Notes under the pieces: generated by a model
What the model was told of the DNA's origin: nothing
Seen by the model: the letters and a program-made list of their open reading frames with translations, nothing else
The model's database searches: none
Source: Alphaproteobacteria bacterium
Lineage (GTDB): Bacteria; Pseudomonadota; Alphaproteobacteria; Rhizobiales; JAKIUO01
Reading direction: 5' to 3'
Assembly (NCBI GenBank): GCA_024279115.1
Contig: JAJRRW010000002.1
Span: 1 to 39,201, forward strand
DNA length: 39,201 bases
Program-made: the position numbers and the translations under genes
Part shown: piece by piece, positions 7,283-16,255 of the stretch
Layout of the letters: the number at the start of each line of letters is the position of its first letter
How positions within the stretch are numbered: the first letter of the stretch is position 1

Positions 7283-7846
7283 ATGAATATTCGCACCCTT
7301 TGCCTGGGCATTTTACAATTTGACGATGCCACGGGTTATGAAATCAACAAGCTGGTGGCCGATGGCCGCTTCAGCCATTTCATCGAAGCCAGCTATGGCT
7401 CGATCTACCCTGCCTTGACCAAAATGATGCAAGAAAAGCTGGTCACCTGCCGCACCGAAATTCAGCCAGGCAAGCCATCGCGCAAGATTTACGCCATCAC
7501 CCCGGCAGGACAAGAAGAACTTTTTCGCGCCCTTGAAGACACCCCCAGGCCGAACCGCTTCAAATCAGAATTTTTGTTTCTGGGCTTATTTGCCAATATG
7601 TTACCAGCCGATCTGATGGAAAAAGCCTTTACCCATCATGAGAACGAGCTGATGACGCTGGTGGAAGATATGCAGGACCATTGTAATCATTGCGACAATC
7701 CCGGCAGCAAGTTCGCCATTGGCTATGGCATTGCCGCCAACAAGGCGGCCCTTGAATATTTGCGGCAAAACAAACATTTGCTGCTTGAGAGCGACCCAGC
7801 AGAGCCAGTAAGCACCGACGTCACCAAGGAGCCATCTCATGAGTGA
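7283..7846 (+). CDS. PadR-family transcriptional regulator
   Basis: This 187-aa protein has the PadR winged helix at the N-terminus (about residues 1-80): LCLGILQF, GYEINKLV, the recognition region EASYGSIYPALTKM, and the wing with RKIYAITPAGQEEL. The C-terminal half is alpha-helical and serves dimerisation in the family. A Cys/His cluster (DHCNHCDNPG, about residues 132-141) is unusual and could sense metal or redox state; that is a guess. The stop codon overlaps the start of the adaptor gene by eight bases (ATGAGTGA), so regulator, adaptor and pump form one operon. It most likely represses its own efflux operon and is released by a pump substrate. Confidence 0.92.
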   Translation: MNIRTLCLGILQFDDATGYEINKLVADGRFSHFIEASYGSIYPALTKMMQEKLVTCRTEIQPGKPSRKIYAITPAGQEELFRALEDTPRPNRFKSEFLFLGLFANMLPADLMEKAFTHHENELMTLVEDMQDHCNHCDNPGSKFAIGYGIAANKAALEYLRQNKHLLLESDPAEPVSTDVTKEPSHE

Positions 7847-9115
7847 TCAAAACAAAGCCGCCCCTGCCAAAAAGCCCCGAAAAGCCGGTTTTCTCACTGG
7901 CAATTCATCGCTGATGGCCTTGTTTATCCTGGGCTTCATTGCCCTGTGGATGCTGTCTGGTGAGATTGTTGTCGGCGGCAGTGATACCGATAAAGTCCCA
8001 CCGATCGCCAGTCAGGAAACGGATACTGGTACCAGCGGAGCCTACACCATTGCCTCGGGGCCTGCATCTCCGTCAGACACCCAAAAAACGGCAAAAATCA
8101 AAAAACTTTTTGCAGTGCGAGCCGAACTTTTCAGCTCTCGCCCGCGCAACGAAATATTGCAGATCAGGGCGCGCAGCGAGGCTGATGTCAGCGTCAAAAT
8201 ACGCGCGGAAACCTCTGGCCGGGTGATCAAAATCTTTGCTCGCAAGGGCGACCTTGTCAAGCAAGGTGACGTTCTTTGCAAACTCGACGAAGGGGCGCGG
8301 CGGGCAACATTATTGCAAGCCCAGGCGCTGCTTGCACAGACCAAATCCGACTATCAGGCCGCCGCAAAACTATCGAAACGAGGCTTCTCGGCAAAGCTCA
8401 ATGTGAACGCCAAAAGGCCTCTTATGATGGCGCCCTTGCCGGTTTGAAAAAGGCCCGCATCGACCTTGACTATACCTCGGTCAGAGCCCCCTTTTCGGGG
8501 ATCATCGAAGAGCGCTCGGCCAAGGTGGGAGACTATCTGACCGTTCAAACGGTCGACAAAACCTGCGCCAAGCTGGTGAAATTGCACCCTTTGCTGATTG
8601 TCGGGGATGTATCGGAACGCAATATCGCCAAATTGCAGGTCGGGCAAAAGGGCCGCGCCAAACTGGTCACGGGCGAAAGTGTCAATGGCACCATCCGCTT
8701 TATGTCTCCCTCGGCCAAGGTGGAGACACGCACCTTCCGGGTGGAGCTTGAAGTCGACAATAAAAACCACCGCATGCGCAATGGCGTCACTGCCGATATT
8801 TTTGTGCCGCTCAAGGCCTCCATTGGCCATCAGATCTCGCCAGCCTATCTGACCTTGAACGATGCCGGGGACGTCGGCGTGCGCTCCATTGGCGATGGCA
8901 ATATCGTCCGGTTTTTGCCGGTTAAGATACTTGAACAGGGGCCTTCCGGCATCTGGGTCACGGGCCTGCCCAAACAAGTCATGATTATCACAACGGGCAA
9001 TGACTATGTGATCGAGGGGCAAAAGGTAAAAGTGGTGATGGACAAGCCGACCCGCCGCGAACCGACAGCCGATAGCACGCAAAATTCAGGAACCTCAAAA
9101 CATGAACGCTCTTGA
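7839..9115 (+). pseudogene. RND efflux periplasmic adaptor (MFP/HlyD-like), frameshifted
   Basis: The adaptor links the inner-membrane RND pump to an outer-membrane channel. Two overlapping ORFs (7839-8447 and 8276-9115) cover one protein. The first has an anchor (about residues 26-44) and the lipoyl-type half VKIRAETSGRVIKIFARKGD. The second continues with helical hairpin, RIDLDYTSVRAPFSGIIEE and the beta-barrel domains. The frame breaks at the A-run 8412-8415 (GCCAAAAGGCCT). One extra A would give NAKKASYDGALAG and one uninterrupted chain of about 425 aa. The gene overlaps padR by 8 bp and the pump gene by 14 bp, so translational coupling is expected. Either the gene is inactivated or the base is missing from the assembly; the otherwise clean sequence favours error or a very recent loss. 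Confidence 0.85.
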
Positions 9116-12100
9116 AGCCATATTGCGGCGCCCACGCTCTGTCCTCACCATGATGATCGTCATGGTGGTGGCGGGTATATTCACCTATATCTCCATTCCC
9201 AAAGAGTCTGACCCCGACATTGATGTGCCGGTGTTTTATGTCTCCATCGTCCACGAAGGTATCTCCCCTGAGGATGCTGTGCGACTGCTCGTCAAGCCGA
9301 TGGAAACCGAATTGCGCGGGCTGGATGGCCTCAAACAGATCACCACCACCGCCTCGACAGGTCATGCCGCCATTGTTCTGGAATTCAAGAGCGACATTGA
9401 CCATGACGAAGCCTCGACCGATGTGCGTGAAAAAGTCGATCAGGCGCGCTCCAAGCTGCCCACTGATGCCAAAGAGCCCACCGTCAACGAAATCAATTTC
9501 TCGCTGGCCCCCATCATCGCCGTGGTGATCTCGGGAGATGTGCCAGAGCGCACCCTCTATCGCCATGCGCGCCGCCTCAAGGATCAGATCGAGGCAATCT
9601 CCACCGTGCTGGAGGCCAACCTTGCCGGGCATCGCGAAGAACTGCTGGAAGTGGTGATCAACCGCACCGCCCTTGAGAGCTACAACATCTCTCAAGAACA
9701 GCTCGTCAATGCCGTGGTGCGCAATAATCAGCTGATCACCGCAGGCTTCATGGATGCGGGAGAAAATGGCGGCGGTGGCAGCTTTAACGTCAAGGTGCCA
9801 GGCCTGTTTGAGACAGCCAAAGATGTGTATGACCTGCCAATCGTCTCCACCAATGAGGGGGTTGTTACCCTCAAGGATGTCGCGGAAATCAAACGCACTT
9901 TTAAAGACCGTACCAATTATTCGCGCTTTAACGGCAAGCCCGACATCGCCATTCAGGTGGTCAAGCGCCTTGGCACCAATGTGGTGGAAAACAGTCTCAG
10001 AGTCCGCCAAGTCGTTGAAAAATTCACCAAGGACTGGCCAGAGGCGATCAAGGTTGATTTTGCCCTTGATCAGTCGAAATCAGTATTTGAAATTCTCAAT
10101 TCCCTGCAATCCTCCATCATGACGGCCATTGCGCTGGTGATGGTGGTGGTGGTGGCGGCCCTTGGCATGCGCTCTTCGCTGCTGGTTGGCCTGTCGATCC
10201 CCGCTTCGTTCATGGTCAGCTTCCTGATCCTTGGCCTGGCCGGCCACACGCTCAATATGATGCATATGTTCGGCATGGTGCTGACCGTTGGTATTCTGGT
10301 GGATGGGGCGATTGTCATTGTGGAATATGCCGACCGCAAGGTGGCCGAGGGGCTGCACCGTAAAGAAGCCTATATTCTGGCGGCCAAGCGCATGTTCTGG
10401 CCGATTGTCAGCTCAACCGCCACCACGCTTGTGGCCTTTGCGCCGATGATCTTGTGGCCCGGCGTGGCGGGAAAGTTCATGTCTTACCTGCCGTTCACCG
10501 TGATCATTGTGCTATCGGCTTCCCTGCTCACCGCGATGGTCTTTTTGCCCGTGCTGGGCGGTTTGCTGGGGCGCAATAAAATATCCCCCCGGGATGCTCA
10601 ATCCGCTAACCAGCTGGCCGGGGGATCGCATGTCGATTATGACCAGATCCGCGGCATGGCGGGCACCTATATCCGCTTGTTGCAGCGCCTTGTCAAGCAC
10701 CCCTTCCTGGTGCTGATCGCCAGCTCTCTGATTGTTGTTGGTGTATTTATGAGCTTTCAAAAGCTCGCCGCTGGCGTGGAATTTTTCGTCGATACCGAAC
10801 CGGAGCAGGCTTTTGTGTTTGTGTCGGGGCGAGGCAATATGTCGGCCAAAGAGAAATTTGATCTGGTTATCGAAGTTGAAAAACGCGTCTTGCAGGTGGG
10901 GGGCCTGAAATCGGTGTTTACGACCATCGGCACCGTTGGTTCTGGCAACCAGTTCGATGGGGGCGGCGCTGACCGGCCCACCGATCTCATCGGCCAGCTT
11001 ATTCTGGAGCCCGCCGACTTTAACCTGCGCCGCAAAGGCAAAGTCATTCTCGAAGAAATCCGCAGTAAAATGGTGGATTTGCCCGGCATCGTTGTGGAGG
11101 TTCGCAAGCGCGAAGAAGGGCCGCCCACCGGCAAGGATATTCGCCTGCAAATCACTGGCGGCAACCTCGCACAGGTCGAGGCGAGCACCAAGCGCATCCG
11201 CAAATATTTCGACGAACAAGTCGCCGACATTCGCGATGTGGAAGACAGTACACCGCTTCCCGGTATCGAATGGGTGCTGGATGTGGATCGACGCGAAGCC
11301 GCGCGTTTTGGTACCGATATCTTGTCAGTTGGCTCGATGATCCAGCTAGTCACCAACGGCTTGTTGATCGGCACCTATCGCCCCGATGATGCGGAAGATG
11401 AAATCGACATCCGTGTACGCCTGCCGCGTGGCGAGCGCAACATCAATCAGCTCGATCAGTTGCGTGTCGTGACCAAAAACGGCCCTGTTCCTTTGAGCAA
11501 TTTCGTCACCCGCAAAGCCCAGCCCAAGGTCAGCTCCATCACCCGCCAGGATGGTCGCTATTCGATGCTCGTCAAAGCCAATGCAGATAACGGCGTGTTG
11601 GGCGGTGACAAAATTGCCGAAATCGACAAGTGGCTCAAACAGCAAAGCTGGCCCGGCGATATTGAACTGATCTTCAGGGGAGCCGATGAAGATCAAAAGC
11701 AATCGGGTGAGTTTCTGTTCAAAGCCATGATCGGCGCGCTGTTCATGATGTTCATCATTCTGGTGACCCAGTTCAACAGCTTCTATCAAACCGCCATTAC
11801 GCTGCTCACCGTTGTTTTGTCGCTGGTCGGGGTATTGATCGGCATGATGGTCACCGGCCAGCTGTTTTCGATCATCATGACCGGTACCGGCGTGGTGGCG
11901 CTGGCAGGCATTGTTGTCAACAATTCCATTGTGCTGATTGATACCTTCAATCATTTCCACAAGCAGCTGAAAATGCCGGTGGTGGACGCCGTCCTGCGCG
12001 CCTCGGCGCAACGCTTGCGGCCCGTTTTGCTAACGACGATTACCACCATATGCGGTCTGGCCCCCATGGCCCTGCAAATCAATCTGGATTTTTTCAACCG

Positions 12101-12338
12101 CATTGTGCAGATGGGCTCCGTGACCTCGATCTGGTGGGTTCAGCTTTCCACGGCGATCATTTTCGGTCTCGGCTTTGCCACCATATTGACCTTGATCTTG
12201 ACCCCGACCCTGCTGGCGATGCCGACCATCGTCAAACGCAGTTTAGTGCGCAAAAAAGCACTACGCAGGCGGGGCAAGCGAGCTTTTGGTGCGCTGGCAG
12301 CACAGCCAGCTTTGCTGGCAGATGCCAAGGGCAGCTGA
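9102..12338 (+). CDS. RND-family efflux pump, inner-membrane permease
   Basis: This 1078-aa protein is a proton-driven RND permease of the AcrB/MexB (HAE1-like) superfamily. It has the standard order: TM1, a large periplasmic loop (about residues 35-335), TM2-6, TM7, a second loop (about 565-870) and TM8-12. TM4 reads TVGILVDGAIVIVEYADR: the Asp equivalent to AcrB Asp407 is kept, but the following Asp408 position is Gly. Such variants occur in some RND subgroups. The N-terminus (PRSVLTMMIVMVVAGIFTYI) and the early motif PKESDPDIDVP are typical of alphaproteobacterial members. No outer-membrane channel gene follows, so the pump would have to borrow a TolC-type protein. The substrate cannot be inferred. 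Confidence 0.95.
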   Translation: MNALEAILRRPRSVLTMMIVMVVAGIFTYISIPKESDPDIDVPVFYVSIVHEGISPEDAVRLLVKPMETELRGLDGLKQITTTASTGHAAIVLEFKSDIDHDEASTDVREKVDQARSKLPTDAKEPTVNEINFSLAPIIAVVISGDVPERTLYRHARRLKDQIEAISTVLEANLAGHREELLEVVINRTALESYNISQEQLVNAVVRNNQLITAGFMDAGENGGGGSFNVKVPGLFETAKDVYDLPIVSTNEGVVTLKDVAEIKRTFKDRTNYSRFNGKPDIAIQVVKRLGTNVVENSLRVRQVVEKFTKDWPEAIKVDFALDQSKSVFEILNSLQSSIMTAIALVMVVVVAALGMRSSLLVGLSIPASFMVSFLILGLAGHTLNMMHMFGMVLTVGILVDGAIVIVEYADRKVAEGLHRKEAYILAAKRMFWPIVSSTATTLVAFAPMILWPGVAGKFMSYLPFTVIIVLSASLLTAMVFLPVLGGLLGRNKISPRDAQSANQLAGGSHVDYDQIRGMAGTYIRLLQRLVKHPFLVLIASSLIVVGVFMSFQKLAAGVEFFVDTEPEQAFVFVSGRGNMSAKEKFDLVIEVEKRVLQVGGLKSVFTTIGTVGSGNQFDGGGADRPTDLIGQLILEPADFNLRRKGKVILEEIRSKMVDLPGIVVEVRKREEGPPTGKDIRLQITGGNLAQVEASTKRIRKYFDEQVADIRDVEDSTPLPGIEWVLDVDRREAARFGTDILSVGSMIQLVTNGLLIGTYRPDDAEDEIDIRVRLPRGERNINQLDQLRVVTKNGPVPLSNFVTRKAQPKVSSITRQDGRYSMLVKANADNGVLGGDKIAEIDKWLKQQSWPGDIELIFRGADEDQKQSGEFLFKAMIGALFMMFIILVTQFNSFYQTAITLLTVVLSLVGVLIGMMVTGQLFSIIMTGTGVVALAGIVVNNSIVLIDTFNHFHKQLKMPVVDAVLRASAQRLRPVLLTTITTICGLAPMALQINLDFFNRIVQMGSVTSIWWVQLSTAIIFGLGFATILTLILTPTLLAMPTIVKRSLVRKKALRRRGKRAFGALAAQPALLADAKGS

Positions 12339-12418
12339 GTAGCAAATGAAAACCGGGCAACCAAAAGACCTGACACCAGTGGATTGCCTCTTTTAAATTG
12401 AATAGTGTTTCCTATTTG

Positions 12419-12557
12419 CTCCCCGGATAAGCGCAACTGCGGTAGCAGTGAAGTGCCGATCCGAGGCCCAGGAGCGTGAAAAACGAGGGGTCGTGCCGTA
12501 GCCACTGGACCCCGGCTCTGCGTTTGCTCGCCTGGACTCCCAAACTTGTCCGGGGAG
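12419..12557. repeat. Dispersed GC-rich intergenic repeat, copy 3 (long inverted-repeat form)
   Basis: The 347-bp gap between the convergent pump and pssA genes holds a 139-bp element bounded by CTCCCCGGATAAG (12419-12431) and its near-perfect inverse CTTGTCCGGGGAG (12545-12557). GAGGGGTC and GGACCCC in the interior can also pair. The border TTTGCTCCCCGG resembles the hairpin end of the copy at 4326-4361, suggesting one family. No T-run follows either side, so it is not an obvious terminator. Confidence 0.5.
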
Positions 12558-12599
12558 CCGGTGGGTGTGGCACACATCATATCCAGACCTCGCATAGCT

Positions 12600-12633
12600 C
12601 ACGAAACCCTATATATCACGAAGCCCTATATAT
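12600..12633. repeat. 17-bp tandem direct repeat
   Basis: CACGAAACCCTATATAT (12600-12616) is followed immediately by CACGAAGCCCTATATAT (12617-12633), with one difference. It lies between the 3' ends of convergent genes, so a promoter role is unlikely. Confidence 0.6.
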
Positions 12634-12685
12634 AAAATGAGACAGCCACCAGGACGGGACACCACAAGCGACGAGCATTGTCCCA

Positions 12686-13600
12686 CTATTGAAGCCGGTC
12701 CGGACCGGGCCGGGTATTTTCGTCTTTGAGCTTGGCAATCTCTGCCTCTGCGGCCTTTGCCCCTCCCTCTGTTAGCTTGTCGTCCTTCTTGTCCTGGTGA
12801 CGGGCTTTGTATCTGCTATCGAGGGTCCGGTAGCGCAAATAGCTATAAGGAATGATGGCCAGATAAACCAGCGAGCCAATAATCAGCATGGCCCAGTTAT
12901 AAGTGAACAAGAGCGCCGCCAATATCACCGCCGCAACCAGAATAGGCAGCACATATTCGCGGTCAATTTTAGCACCGATCAGCTTGCCGGAAAAGGTTGG
13001 CACCTTGGACACCATCATCAAGCCGACAAATAGCACATGCAGCAATATCAGCGGCTTCAGGACTTCAACTCCCTGCACTCCCAGAAACGAGAAATACAAA
13101 GGTAACAACACAACGATAGCGGCGGCCGGGGCCGGGATGCCGGTGAAAAAGTTTTTCTTCCAGGCAGGAGCTTCCTCATCATCAAGGGCGACATTAAAAC
13201 GGGCCAGACGAAGAGCGGCGCACAAGGTATAGATCAACACCGCGATCCAGCCAATCGAGCGCAATCCATCAAGCGCCCAGGTGAAAATAATGATCGCCGG
13301 CGCGACGCCAAAATTGACAAAATCAGCCAGGCTGTCTAGCTCCGCGCCAAACCGGCTGGAGGCTTTGAGCATGCGCGCCACACGGCCATCAAGCGCATCA
13401 AGCACCGCCGCGATGAAAATCATGGCAATGGCCAGCTCATAGCGATGTTCGATGCCCATGCGAATAGCCGTAAGACCGGCACTCAAGCCCAAAAGGGTGA
13501 TCATGTTGGGGATCAGCAGACGCACAGGAACGGGCCGCTTCATCGGAAAACGTCGCTTGATACGGGCTCCCGTTTTACGTGATTGTGAAAATGGCGCCAT
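12686..13600 (-). CDS. pssA: CDP-diacylglycerol-serine O-phosphatidyltransferase
   Basis: PssA condenses CDP-diacylglycerol with serine to give phosphatidylserine, the precursor of phosphatidylethanolamine, in the inner membrane. The CDP-alcohol phosphotransferase signature is intact: DALDGRVARM, then SRFGAELDSLAD (D-x2-D-G-x2-A-R-x8-G-x3-D-x3-D). About seven hydrophobic segments follow. The C-terminus (from about residue 262) is a charged tail not needed for the fold. The ATG at 13600 has AAGG six bases upstream. It lies 63 bp downstream of psd on the same strand, the psd-pssA order seen in rhizobia, so the two steps of the pathway are probably coexpressed. Confidence 0.95.
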   Translation of the reverse strand: MAPFSQSRKTGARIKRRFPMKRPVPVRLLIPNMITLLGLSAGLTAIRMGIEHRYELAIAMIFIAAVLDALDGRVARMLKASSRFGAELDSLADFVNFGVAPAIIIFTWALDGLRSIGWIAVLIYTLCAALRLARFNVALDDEEAPAWKKNFFTGIPAPAAAIVVLLPLYFSFLGVQGVEVLKPLILLHVLFVGLMMVSKVPTFSGKLIGAKIDREYVLPILVAAVILAALLFTYNWAMLIIGSLVYLAIIPYSYLRYRTLDSRYKARHQDKKDDKLTEGGAKAAEAEIAKLKDENTRPGPDRLQ

Positions 13601-13663
13601 GTCATGCCTTTCAGATTGCGATTTAACGCAAGTATATCATCCAAACACCAACAAAGCACGAGG

Positions 13664-14377
13664 CTAAATGGCCCGCGTCTCGCGTACAGGATCATTTTTT
13701 CCCAGATCAGCAATCACGGTCTCGCCGCCAATGGCGGTTTGCCCAACGGCCACCAGCGGAATGGTGCCTTGCGGCAGATAGACATCCACCCGCGAGCCAA
13801 AGCGGATCAGTCCAAAACGCTCGCCAACGCCGATACGTTGTCCTTTTTCGACAAAACCAATGATCCGGCGCGCGATCAGCCCGGCAATGGCCACAACGGC
13901 GATTTTTTGACCATCTATCGTCTCGATAATCAGCGACGAGCGTTCATTGTCTTCGCTGGCCTTGTCCAGTTCGGCATTGAGAAACAATCCCGGCGTATAG
14001 ATTTTGTTGGTGATTTCGCCAGATACCGGCGCCCGGTTGATATGGACATCAAACACCGATAAAAAGATCGAAACCTTCACCCGCATGTCGGGGCCCAGCC
14101 CCAACTCTTGGGGAGGCGATATCTCTTCGATCATCGAGACCCGCCCATCCGCTGCGGCAATGATCAGCCCGGCCTGCTGCGGCACAATCCGCTCGGGATC
14201 GCGAAAGAAATAAGCCACATAAGCGACGATAATTGACAATAAAAGCCCAAGCACGCTGGACAGTAGAAAGCCCAGAACGGCAATAACCGCTGCGATCGCC
14301 ACGAACTTGTGACCATCTGGATGTATGGGAACGAAAAATCCCATAATACTATTGAATACCGAACCGTTTTGCGACAA
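13664..14377 (-). CDS. psd: Phosphatidylserine decarboxylase proenzyme
   Basis: Psd decarboxylates phosphatidylserine to phosphatidylethanolamine. The protein is of the short type (about 237 aa from this start), with a hydrophobic N-terminus, YFFRDPERIVP, the VHINRAPVSG motif, and near the C-terminus RFGSRVDVYLP. The self-cleaving Gly-Ser of that motif generates the pyruvoyl-bearing alpha chain. The ORF track starts at 14515, but that gives an extra N-terminus unlike the family. I chose the TTG at 14377, preceded by AAGGGAG at good spacing, which yields an N-terminus aligning with VPIHPDG as in rhizobial Psd. The ATG at 14344 is the alternative. It is the first gene of a psd-pssA operon. Confidence 0.93.
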   Translation of the reverse strand: MSQNGSVFNSIMGFFVPIHPDGHKFVAIAAVIAVLGFLLSSVLGLLLSIIVAYVAYFFRDPERIVPQQAGLIIAAADGRVSMIEEISPPQELGLGPDMRVKVSIFLSVFDVHINRAPVSGEITNKIYTPGLFLNAELDKASEDNERSSLIIETIDGQKIAVVAIAGLIARRIIGFVEKGQRIGVGERFGLIRFGSRVDVYLPQGTIPLVAVGQTAIGGETVIADLGKNDPVRETRAI

Positions 14378-14682
14378 ATCGGTCTCCCTTACTGGCCAGT
14401 GTTTTGATCGCCCAAAAGCCGCTGCAAGCGAGCCTTTTCTTGTTGACCTAACGATATAAGGCAATTGCCAGGAAACGACAAGCACTACCCGTATTGCGTC
14501 CCCAACCAGTGACAACTCCGCTACTCAAACTTGATATTTCATCCACGCCATGAGCAGATAACCGTGAAAAAGGACTAGAACACCTTTTTTAGACAATATA
14601 TGCTGGAATAGATTGATCAAAATATCCCGCTATACCGGGCTCGAATCAAGGTGTGATACCAAAAACTTATTGGAGAAGAATA
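14378..14682. other. Divergent intergenic region psd / coiled-coil gene
   Basis: This 305-bp gap must hold the psd promoter (minus) and that of the gene at 14683 (plus). I see a perfect palindrome, GGCAATTGCC (14460-14469), and a 7-bp AT-rich stem-loop, AAAAAGG/CCTTTTT (14567-14589), with a T-run on the plus strand that may be a weak attenuator. No convincing gene lies here. Confidence 0.4.
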
Positions 14683-16248
14683 ATGGGTATGTTTATGGGG
14701 ATGGGACATTGGCTGCTATGGATTGTCGTATCAATAATCGCAGTCTTTGCGCTTGCGGGCCTTATTGGATGGATGCGCCGCGAAAAACAACGCACTGTCG
14801 CCAACGCCCACGACAATGCACAGACATTGGCAGGCATAACGGATGCCCCCGCACATGCCTCATCGGGGATGCCTCAAAGCCCCCGCCCTTCTCATGATCA
14901 AGCCAGGCATCAAGGTTGGGGTTTTTGGCCATGGGCACTCCTTTCCCTGCTGGTCACAGGCGGGCTTGGCTGGCTGGTGTGGCATTCCAGCATGGCTCCT
15001 GGCGCCAGTGATTTTCAATGGGTCTCGTGGACATTGCTGCCAATGGCCGGGCTGATCGCCATTCTTGGCATTTCACAAATGACCCGCCGCCACCCGCTGG
15101 TCGATGAGAAAAAAGGCCGCCCGCGCGGCGTCGGCTTTCTCACATTGATCTCGGGTCTGATTCTTGGCCTTGCCAGCTGGTTTGTCTGGCAACCAAAAGT
15201 CGACGGTTTTGCTGGACTGCCAGACAGCATCAACATGCTGCAGGCTGAAAAAGACGGGCTGGCGTCCAAGCTGACATCGCGCAATACCATCATTGAAAGA
15301 CTGCAGGGTGATGCCAAAGAAGGCGCCGCAAAATATGCTGAGCTGGAAAAGGATATTCGCGCCAATAGCCATAGCGCTGATGGAGAGATAAGCAGATTAA
15401 CCGGGGTTATTAGCACCCTGCGCACGCAACTTAACGCCAGCAAAACCGCAGGCAGTGATGATACATCGCGCCTGACCGCCCGCATCAAGGCCCTGACATC
15501 AACAAACGAAAATACGGATATTGAAAACACCCGTGTCAGAAGCTTGCTCAAAGCCTACAGAAATGACAGCGAGGTGCAAAGCGCCAAGGTCGCCGCTCTT
15601 GAAGCAGAGTTAAAAGACCTGCGCAACCAACCAGCTCCGGCTACTCTAGAACCCGCCACCCGCACCATCGTCAAAAAGCGCCCAACGCCGCTCGCCATGA
15701 TGCACCGCTATAATCAGGACGAGACCAAGCTGCGATTGACCTCTGGCGATTATAATATGGCCAAGCTGGGGAATAGCGAACTGGTAAACGGCAACCGAGG
15801 CAGTTATTATAAAATTACCCTGCGCAACCCTGCCGATGGCAAGCCTTACAGATTCGCGTCAGGTAGCTACAGCAAAATCACCAATGACACACAGTTCAAA
15901 CAATCACTCGATCGAGTGATCTCTGATATCAGAGGCGCATTTGATGACAAGCGTGCCTACCAGATCTATGTGCAGGGCAAGGCCAGCGCAGGCGTCTATA
16001 GTGGCGAAATGGCCGATGGCTTTGATTACAGCAATGTGGACGTGTTGAAAAACCTTGACGGCTCATATGGACCCGATCTTCTGGGGCGGACTTATGGACC
16101 CGTAAAGATTACCAATGATGATCTTCCCGATTTGCGCGGTGCTTTTCTACAGGAATTTATTGCAAAAAATTACAAGGTCACGAAGCCGGTCATCCTTGAG
16201 GGCAGGGTTAGCAAGTCGAAAAGGCCTTCAAACAGGCCGTCGATATAA
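14683..16248 (+). CDS. Four-TM coiled-coil membrane protein of unknown function; probable 3' frameshift
   Basis: I do not recognise a named family. The ATG at 14683 is preceded by GGAG seven bases upstream, so the longer ORF start is not used. About four membrane segments lie in the first 170 residues, followed by a long Glu/Lys/Ala-rich coiled coil (about residues 180-310). A C-terminal globular domain reads GSYYKITLRNPADGKPY, YQIYVQGKASAG and LRGAFLQEFIAKNYKV, with a distant OmpA-like feel. The last residues SKSKRPSNRPSI look out of frame. Adding one A to the run at 16219-16222 (TCGAAAAGGCCT) gives KKAFKQAVDITLFVED and a stop at 16268, a far more plausible final beta strand. The sequence suggests an envelope scaffold or sensor; function unknown. 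Confidence 0.75.
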   Translation: MGMFMGMGHWLLWIVVSIIAVFALAGLIGWMRREKQRTVANAHDNAQTLAGITDAPAHASSGMPQSPRPSHDQARHQGWGFWPWALLSLLVTGGLGWLVWHSSMAPGASDFQWVSWTLLPMAGLIAILGISQMTRRHPLVDEKKGRPRGVGFLTLISGLILGLASWFVWQPKVDGFAGLPDSINMLQAEKDGLASKLTSRNTIIERLQGDAKEGAAKYAELEKDIRANSHSADGEISRLTGVISTLRTQLNASKTAGSDDTSRLTARIKALTSTNENTDIENTRVRSLLKAYRNDSEVQSAKVAALEAELKDLRNQPAPATLEPATRTIVKKRPTPLAMMHRYNQDETKLRLTSGDYNMAKLGNSELVNGNRGSYYKITLRNPADGKPYRFASGSYSKITNDTQFKQSLDRVISDIRGAFDDKRAYQIYVQGKASAGVYSGEMADGFDYSNVDVLKNLDGSYGPDLLGRTYGPVKITNDDLPDLRGAFLQEFIAKNYKVTKPVILEGRVSKSKRPSNRPSI

Positions 16249-16255
16249 CACTATT

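Noticed and set aside
8412-8420. Programmed -1 ribosomal frameshift in the adaptor gene
   Set aside because: C-AAA-AGG does not allow good re-pairing of either tRNA after slipping back one base, and no clear downstream stem was seen; a missing base explains it more simply.
8988-10010. 340-aa minus-strand ORF within the pump gene
   Set aside because: It is the antisense frame of the RND permease, with His/Asp-rich nonsense typical of such shadows.
10512-12011. Minus-strand ORFs of 235 and 221 aa
   Set aside because: Antisense to the RND permease; no start signals or motifs.
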